The position numbers and the translations under genes are program-made. A stretch of 11,205 bases of DNA from RUG14186 sp964644555 (lineage in GTDB: Bacteria > Bacillota > Clostridia > Eubacteriales > Anaerofustaceae). The stretch spans positions 1-11,205 of the forward strand of contig CAZXWI010000050.1 of assembly GCA_964644555.1 (NCBI GenBank), in the 5' to 3' direction. Positions 6,924 to 11,205 of the stretch are shown one piece after another (the stretch's first letter is position 1; each line of letters opens with the position of its first letter). Below the pieces are notes generated by a model, which was given only the letters and a program-made list of their open reading frames with translations, did no database searches and had not been told where the DNA came from.

Positions 6924-7856
6924 TTATTTATTTTCGCTCCACATATCCAAAAGATTACCTATATCCGCTATTACTTCGTCTTTTTTATTTTCTTGCAATA
7001 TTTCGTGACGCATATTTTCATACACTTTATACGAAACATTCTCATATCCTACACTTTTCATATGCTCTACGGCGTTTAAAAAAGCTTTCATATTCGTCAT
7101 ACATGGATCGTATTCTCCCGATATGAAATGTATCGGCATTTTAGGGTTTTTAACAGCCCATCCGTTTTTTGAATAAGCTTCTTTCATTTGATATAATAAA
7201 GCCTTGTAGCCGTTTAGTGTGAATGGGAAACCGCACATTTCATCGGATTCGTATCTTGCCACATTATCCTTATTTTCCGAAAGCCACGCAAAATTACTGC
7301 CTTCGTTTTTAAAATTTTTATTGAATGTATTCACGAAAAGATTTTCGCAAAACTCGCTTTTATAACGTTCCCCTTTTATTTTGCTCAAAAGATCTACAAC
7401 AAAACTTCCTACTCCGGCTGCCGGATTATAGCTGGGAGAACCGCATACTATAAGGGCGGAAAGCTCATCATCGTATTTTTTACAATACGCTCTGACCGCC
7501 ATAGAACCCATACTATGCCCGAATAAATAATACGGAACATCGGGGTATTCGCTCTTCACCTCTTTTGTTATCTGATACAAATCATCAATTACAGCTTTGC
7601 CGCCTCCCTCATAAAAGTATCCGAGATCATCACATTTTTCTACACTCTTACCATGCCCTCTGTGGTCATTGATAACGCATAAATATCCCTTATTTGCAAG
7701 GTATTCCATTAATGGAATATACCTTTGCTTGTATTCACTCATTCCATGGGCTAATTGAAGTATTCCTTTAATGGGTGTATCGGGCTTAATTGTGAGAACA
7801 TCCAATTTAACACCGTCATTTTGAGAAACTATGGTTTTATATTCCGTACTTATCAT
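6924..7856 (-). CDS. Alpha/beta hydrolase, lysophospholipase/monoacylglycerol lipase-like
   Basis: A 310-residue serine hydrolase of the alpha/beta fold, most like the Hydrolase_4/PldB group that cleaves lysophospholipids or monoacylglycerols. Visible features: the oxyanion-region LAHGMSEYKQRY (35-46), NDHRGHGKS (63-71) typical of this group, the nucleophile elbow FGHSMGS (112-118) with Ser115, ISGEYDPC (245-252) with the probable acid Asp250, and NMRHEIL (281-287) with the probable base His284. The segment between about 150 and 215 should form the lid. There is no signal peptide or membrane helix, so it is probably cytoplasmic. The ATG at 7856 has a strong GGAGGA 6 nt upstream. It follows the clpX terminator, so it needs its own promoter in the A/T-rich gap (7857-7910), where I see only weak hexamers. 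It heads a two-gene unit with the small membrane protein. Fold and catalytic triad are clear; the substrate is not. Confidence 0.92.
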   Translation of the reverse strand: MISTEYKTIVSQNDGVKLDVLTIKPDTPIKGILQLAHGMSEYKQRYIPLMEYLANKGYLCVINDHRGHGKSVEKCDDLGYFYEGGGKAVIDDLYQITKEVKSEYPDVPYYLFGHSMGSMAVRAYCKKYDDELSALIVCGSPSYNPAAGVGSFVVDLLSKIKGERYKSEFCENLFVNTFNKNFKNEGSNFAWLSENKDNVARYESDEMCGFPFTLNGYKALLYQMKEAYSKNGWAVKNPKMPIHFISGEYDPCMTNMKAFLNAVEHMKSVGYENVSYKVYENMRHEILQENKKDEVIADIGNLLDMWSENK

Positions 7857-7910
7857 ATAAAATCCTCCGAATAATCTACATAAATTATTACTAATATAAC
7901 AACAATACGA

Positions 7911-7949
7911 AAAAAAATCAAGCAGACTTTCAATGAAAAAGTCTGCTTG
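7911..7949 (-). terminator. Intrinsic terminator after clpX
   Basis: On the minus strand the stem AAGCAGACTTT (7948-7938) and its complement AAAGTCTGCTT (7930-7920) enclose a 7-nt loop. One further G-C-type pair extends the base (7949 with 7919). A run of seven T follows at once (7917-7911). It begins 15 nt after the clpX stop and is a textbook intrinsic terminator, ending the tig-clpP-clpX unit. The plus-strand reading has only a short T run, so it is unlikely to act strongly the other way. Confidence 0.92.
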
Positions 7950-7964
7950 GTTTGTAATTAAGCG

Positions 7965-9203
7965 TTATTTAATATATTTAACGAATTTTTCGCTCTCATT
8001 AATATTATCGACAGCTTCTTTTGTGATTACAACGGATTTCAAATCGTCCATATCAGGTGCGTTAAACATTATCGGCTGCATTATTTTTTCAATAACGCCT
8101 TTTAAACCTCTTGCTCCTGTTTTTCGCTTAACGGTAAGCTCAGCTATTGCCGATATCGCCTCAGGCTCAAATATCAATTCTACATTATCCATTTTCATCA
8201 ATTCAGTGTATTGCTTGATAACAGAATTTTTAGGCTCTGTCATTATTTTCACCAAAGCATCTTCATCGAGAGATTCCAATGCACTGACAACGGGAAGTCT
8301 GCCTACAATTTCGGGAATAAGCCCATATTTAACCAAATCCTGCGGAGTTATCATTGATAAAAGTTCGTCCGAATCCTTATCGGCATTTTGTGATATATCG
8401 GCTTCAAAACCGAGTGATTTTGTACTGATACGGGATTGAACTATTTTATCAAGCCCCTCAAATGCACCACCGCATATGAACAAAATATTTGTCGTATCAA
8501 TCGGAATAAATTCTTGCTGAGGGTGTTTTCTCCCGCCCTGAGGAGGCACATTTGCAACTGTTCCTTCCAATATTTTCAAAAGAGCTTGCTGAACACCTTC
8601 GCCGCTTACATCTCTTGTAATGGAAGTATTTTCCCCTTTTCGGGCAATCTTATCTATTTCATCAATGTATATTATGCCGTTTTGCGCACGGGCAACATCA
8701 AAGTCCGCAGCCTGAATAAGTCTGAGAAGTATGTTTTCAACATCTTCTCCCACATATCCGGCTTCGGTGAGCGATGTGGCATCGGTAATAGCAAAAGGAA
8801 CATCCAATGCCTTTGCCAAAGTTTGTGCAAGATATGTTTTACCGCTTCCTGTCGGGCCTATAAGCAAAATATTGCTCTTTTGAATCTCGGTTTCGTTATT
8901 GTCCTGCTCGCAATATATTCTTTTGTAATGGTTGTATACCGCAACGGCAAGTGCTTTTTTGGCATTGTCCTGATTAATGACATATTCGTCCAAAACCGCC
9001 TTTATTTCGGAAGGCTTCTTCACTTCGTCAATGTTTATACATTCATCTATATAATCATCGGGCGTGCCGTCCTCAAACAAGCTTTCATACAATATTTTAA
9101 TGCACGAAGAACATATTACTCCGTTTTGCGAAGCCACCATATTTTCCACTTGGTTTCTCGTTTTCCCGCAAAACGAACATCTTACATCATAATTATTATC
9201 CAT
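7965..9203 (-). CDS. clpX: ATP-dependent Clp protease ATP-binding subunit ClpX
   Basis: ClpX is the hexameric AAA+ unfoldase that recognises substrates, unfolds them and threads them into ClpP. The 412 residues are of normal length. The N-terminal zinc-binding domain has C9-x2-C12 and C31-x2-C34. The AAA+ core shows Walker A GPTGSGKT (116-123), the pore-loop segment GYVGEDVEN (149-157), Walker B IIYIDEID (177-184), the RKH loop in GGRKHP (223-228), the ClpP-contacting LGF tripeptide (264-266) and sensor 2 in GARGLKGVIE (363-372). All the key motifs are present, so it should be active and able to dock on ClpP. The ATG lies 5 nt after the clpP stop with AGAGG about 11 nt upstream, so the two are co-transcribed. 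A strong terminator follows. Long open frames on the opposite strand here are antisense shadows. Confidence 0.98.
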   Translation of the reverse strand: MDNNYDVRCSFCGKTRNQVENMVASQNGVICSSCIKILYESLFEDGTPDDYIDECINIDEVKKPSEIKAVLDEYVINQDNAKKALAVAVYNHYKRIYCEQDNNETEIQKSNILLIGPTGSGKTYLAQTLAKALDVPFAITDATSLTEAGYVGEDVENILLRLIQAADFDVARAQNGIIYIDEIDKIARKGENTSITRDVSGEGVQQALLKILEGTVANVPPQGGRKHPQQEFIPIDTTNILFICGGAFEGLDKIVQSRISTKSLGFEADISQNADKDSDELLSMITPQDLVKYGLIPEIVGRLPVVSALESLDEDALVKIMTEPKNSVIKQYTELMKMDNVELIFEPEAISAIAELTVKRKTGARGLKGVIEKIMQPIMFNAPDMDDLKSVVITKEAVDNINESEKFVKYIK

Positions 9204-9208
9204 ATAAA

Positions 9209-9793
9209 TTATTGCCTCTTTGTCATTATTTTATCGATAAGACCGTAATTCAAAGCTTCTTCGGAGCTCATGAAATTATCTTTATCGGTATCCGCCTGAA
9301 TAACACTGACAGGCTGAGATGTTTTTTCGCTCAAAATAGCATTAAGGCGTTCTCTTGTGTTTAACAATCGCTTAGCATATATTTCAACATCTGTCGATTT
9401 ACCGGTAGCACCGCCCAAGGGCTGATGTATCATAATTTCGCTGTTGGGTAAAGCGTATCTTTTGCCCTTTTCGCCACACGCCAATAAGAATGCACCCATT
9501 GAAGCAGCAAGACCTACGCATATTGTGGATACATCGCACGAAATATAATTCATCGTGTCGTATATTGCAAGACCTGCACTAACGGAACCTCCCGGGCTGT
9601 TTATATACAAACTTATATCCTTTTTCGCATCATCGGATTCCAAAAATAACAACTGTGCAATAACCAAATTTGCCGTTTCGTCAGTTATTTCACCCGTGAG
9701 CATTATGATTCTGTCCTTTAAAAGCCTTGAATAAATATCATAAGAGCGTTCTCCTTTTGAGGTTTGCTCTACAACCATAGGAATTAAACCCAT
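9209..9793 (-). CDS. clpP: ATP-dependent Clp protease proteolytic subunit ClpP
   Basis: ClpP is the serine peptidase that forms two stacked heptameric rings and degrades proteins fed in by ClpX (or ClpC/ClpA). The 194 residues match the family. The sequence opens MGLIPMVVEQTSKGERSYDIYSRLL, a typical ClpP N-terminus with a short leader before the processing region. The catalytic triad is visible: Ser98 in GLAASMGAFLL (94-104), His123 in MIHQPLGG (121-128) and Asp172 in DTDKDNFM (168-175). INSPGGSVSAGLAIYDTM (64-81) is the conserved oxyanion and head-domain segment. The ATG has an ideal AAGGAGG 5 nt upstream. A 12-bp hairpin lies directly before that site, leaving no room for a promoter between them. 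I see no tandem CtsR operator upstream. Identification is secure. Confidence 0.98.
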   Translation of the reverse strand: MGLIPMVVEQTSKGERSYDIYSRLLKDRIIMLTGEITDETANLVIAQLLFLESDDAKKDISLYINSPGGSVSAGLAIYDTMNYISCDVSTICVGLAASMGAFLLACGEKGKRYALPNSEIMIHQPLGGATGKSTDVEIYAKRLLNTRERLNAILSEKTSQPVSVIQADTDKDNFMSSEEALNYGLIDKIMTKRQ

Positions 9794-9810
9794 AATATCC
9801 TCCTTTTTAA

Positions 9811-9839
9811 AATATTCCCGTCAAACAGACGGGAATATT
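9811..9839 (-). terminator. Strong hairpin between tig and clpP: attenuator, weak terminator or RNA-stability element
   Basis: Arms AATATTCCCGTC and GACGGGAATATT pair perfectly over 12 bp around a 5-nt loop, TGTTT on the minus strand. It begins 14 nt after the tig stop and ends 17 nt before the clpP ATG. Only a short T run follows (AATATTTTAAAA on the minus strand), so it is a poor full terminator. Because no promoter fits between it and clpP, it more likely reduces read-through or protects an mRNA end than stops transcription fully. Confidence 0.6.
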
Positions 9840-9853
9840 AATTACTTTAACGA

Positions 9854-11155
9854 TTATTTTGATGTGTCTGCATTCTCAAGCAAGAAGTCATACATTTTAA
9901 TCTGTTTTAAATTAAATTCGATATATTCTTTTACATAATCGCTTACAGTTTCTTTAAATGCTGCAACATCCTGCTTATAAGCTTCTGCATATTTTTCGAG
10001 TTCTTTGTCTAATTCTTCCGAAGAAACTTCGATATTTTCAAGTTCGATGATTTTTTTGGAAATAAGCTCTGTTTTGAGTTCTCTGATTGCCTGTTTTTCA
10101 AAAATTTCCATAAACTGACTGATATCATCAGTTCCTGTCTGCATAGCAACAAACTTGTAATATGTTTCCGGATCAAGACCTCTCTGTCTGAGCATATTGT
10201 CGTTTTCTTCTTTAGCCTGCTCTGTTCTTTCTTTTACGAGCATCGGAGGAAGATCGATTTGTGTTTTTTCCAAAAGTTCTGCCATGATTGTGTTAATAGC
10301 ACCGTTTTTGAGTTCATCTGCTTTTCTTGTTTTGATTTCTTCCTTCAAGGTGTTATTCATTTCTTCAAGGCTTTCGTATCCCAAATCAATAGCGAATTCG
10401 TCATCAACTTCGGGAAGCTGCTTTCTTTGAACTGCTTTTACAGCTACTTTGAATACTGCATCTTTTCCTGCGAGTTCTTCTGCATGGTATTCGCTCGGGA
10501 ATGTTACCTTAACATCAACATTATCTCCTGCTTTCTTGCCGATAAGCTGATCTTCGAATCCCGGAATGAATGTATTTGAACCGAGTGTGAGTGAATAATC
10601 TTCACCCTTTCCTCCTGCGAAAGCAACATCATCAACGAATCCTTCAAAGTCGATAATAACTGTATCGTCTTTTTTGCTGATTTCATCTTCCAATGTTTCA
10701 AGACGAGCGTCTTTATCCTGTAATTCTTTGATTTTTGCTTCAAGATCTGCTTTTTTGAATGTGTATTTGATAGGACCTGTTTTTATTCCTTTATATTCGC
10801 AAATTTCGAATTCGGGATGTAATGCTATATCGATTGTGAGCGTAGCACCGTTTTCACCGATTTCGTTTAATTCAACGAGTGTAGGTGCGGCAACTGCTTC
10901 AAATTCACCTTCTTTGAGGCAAGCGAGGTATTCATCGGGGAATGCTTCGTCAATTGCATCATCATAAAATACGCTCTTGCCGTATTTGCTTTCGATTACA
11001 GCTAAAGGTGCTTTACCTTTTCTGAATCCCGGAACAATAAATTTTGATTTGTTTTTATTGTATGCCTTCTGAATAGCTTTTTCAAAATCTTCTTTTGAAA
11101 TAACAAGTTTAACTCTGGCTACATTTTTTTCCTTTGAAATAAGTTCGAAACTCAT
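9854..11155 (-). CDS. tig: Trigger factor (ribosome-associated chaperone and peptidyl-prolyl isomerase)
   Basis: Trigger factor docks at the ribosome exit tunnel and shields nascent chains. The 433 residues match the family. The N-terminal ribosome-binding domain (about 1-115) contains the signature GFRKGKAP (43-50) that contacts ribosomal protein L23. The FKBP-type isomerase domain (about 150-245) shows DTVIIDFEGFVDD (164-176), FAGGKGEDYSLTLGS (179-193), FIPGFEDQL (196-204) and the later KVTFPSEYHAEELAGK (216-231). The helical C-terminal chaperone domain (about 260-433) is rich in Lys and Glu, with DLPPMLVKER (301-310). The ATG at 11155 has AAGGAG 5 nt upstream. It leads the tig-clpP-clpX set, a common firmicute arrangement that joins early folding to proteolysis. 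Identification is secure. Confidence 0.98.
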   Translation of the reverse strand: MSFELISKEKNVARVKLVISKEDFEKAIQKAYNKNKSKFIVPGFRKGKAPLAVIESKYGKSVFYDDAIDEAFPDEYLACLKEGEFEAVAAPTLVELNEIGENGATLTIDIALHPEFEICEYKGIKTGPIKYTFKKADLEAKIKELQDKDARLETLEDEISKKDDTVIIDFEGFVDDVAFAGGKGEDYSLTLGSNTFIPGFEDQLIGKKAGDNVDVKVTFPSEYHAEELAGKDAVFKVAVKAVQRKQLPEVDDEFAIDLGYESLEEMNNTLKEEIKTRKADELKNGAINTIMAELLEKTQIDLPPMLVKERTEQAKEENDNMLRQRGLDPETYYKFVAMQTGTDDISQFMEIFEKQAIRELKTELISKKIIELENIEVSSEELDKELEKYAEAYKQDVAAFKETVSDYVKEYIEFNLKQIKMYDFLLENADTSK

Positions 11156-11205
11156 AACTACTCCTTAATTTAATATATCAGCTCTACTGTTAACTAATGT
11201 ATAAT
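11156..11205 (-). promoter_or_regulatory. Leader of tig with ribosome site and possible -10 at the window edge
   Basis: The leader holds the AAGGAG site (11161-11166). Two -10-like hexamers are visible on the minus strand. TATACA at 11204-11199 would leave a leader of sensible length, but its -35 lies outside the window. TGATATATT at 11180-11172 resembles an extended -10 but would start transcription almost at the ribosome site. I cannot choose with confidence. Confidence 0.3.

Noticed and set aside
7857..7910. Promoter for the hydrolase unit (TTGTTG and TATGTA 17 nt apart)
   Set aside because: A promoter is expected here, but the -10 match is only three of six in a very A/T-rich gap, so I did not list it.
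8436..9248. 270-codon open frame on the plus strand, with another at 7933-8439
   Set aside because: Both lie antisense to clpX, which has every family motif. The translated products are low-complexity, lack known motifs and have no clear ribosome site.
9818..9834. Possible CtsR operator (GTCAAA half-site) before clpP
   Set aside because: Only one heptad fits; the second reads GACGGGA instead of GGTCAAA. The sequence is better explained as one arm and loop of the perfect hairpin.
1..11205. Mobile element, phage, CRISPR, toxin-antitoxin or biosynthetic system
   Set aside because: All sizeable frames are accounted for by housekeeping genes, two ordinary accessory genes and their antisense shadows. 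I saw no long direct or inverted repeats beyond the hairpins.

Overview
The window is an A+T-rich chromosomal segment in which every supported gene lies on the minus strand, so transcription runs from high to low coordinates. It looks like a low-GC member of the Firmicutes/Bacillota, most likely a clostridial lineage. Reasons: consensus AGGAGG-like ribosome binding sites, the tig-clpP-clpX order, and a mraZ-rsmH-ftsL-class B PBP-murF-mraY division and cell wall (dcw) cluster whose penicillin-binding protein carries C-terminal PASTA domains. This placement is inferred from gene content and order; no search was run.

Right block (about 11205 to 7911), protein folding and proteolysis: trigger factor (tig), ClpP peptidase and ClpX unfoldase in one direction. 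A strong hairpin lies between tig and clpP, and a clear intrinsic terminator follows clpX.

Middle block (about 7860 to 6443): a two-gene unit of a serine alpha/beta hydrolase (lysophospholipase/monoacylglycerol lipase-like) and a small four-helix membrane protein that I do not recognise. It lies between the clpX terminator and a second terminator whose wobble pairing shows it works on the minus strand.

Left block (about 6330 to 1), dcw cluster: mraZ (regulator), rsmH (16S rRNA methyltransferase), an FtsL-like divisome protein, a two-PASTA class B penicillin-binding protein, murF and mraY, the last cut by the window edge. Gaps are 1 to 18 nt, which points to one operon. MurF makes UDP-MurNAc-pentapeptide, MraY puts the phospho-MurNAc-pentapeptide on undecaprenyl phosphate, and the PBP cross-links the finished strands at the septum with FtsL in the divisome. 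murE, often found next to murF, is absent between the PBP gene and murF.

I found no mobile element, CRISPR array, tRNA, rRNA or phage gene, and no convincing new multi-gene system. The least explained items are the hydrolase/membrane-protein pair, the tig-clpP hairpin and a 10-bp periodic array just before mraZ that looks like a MraZ operator.
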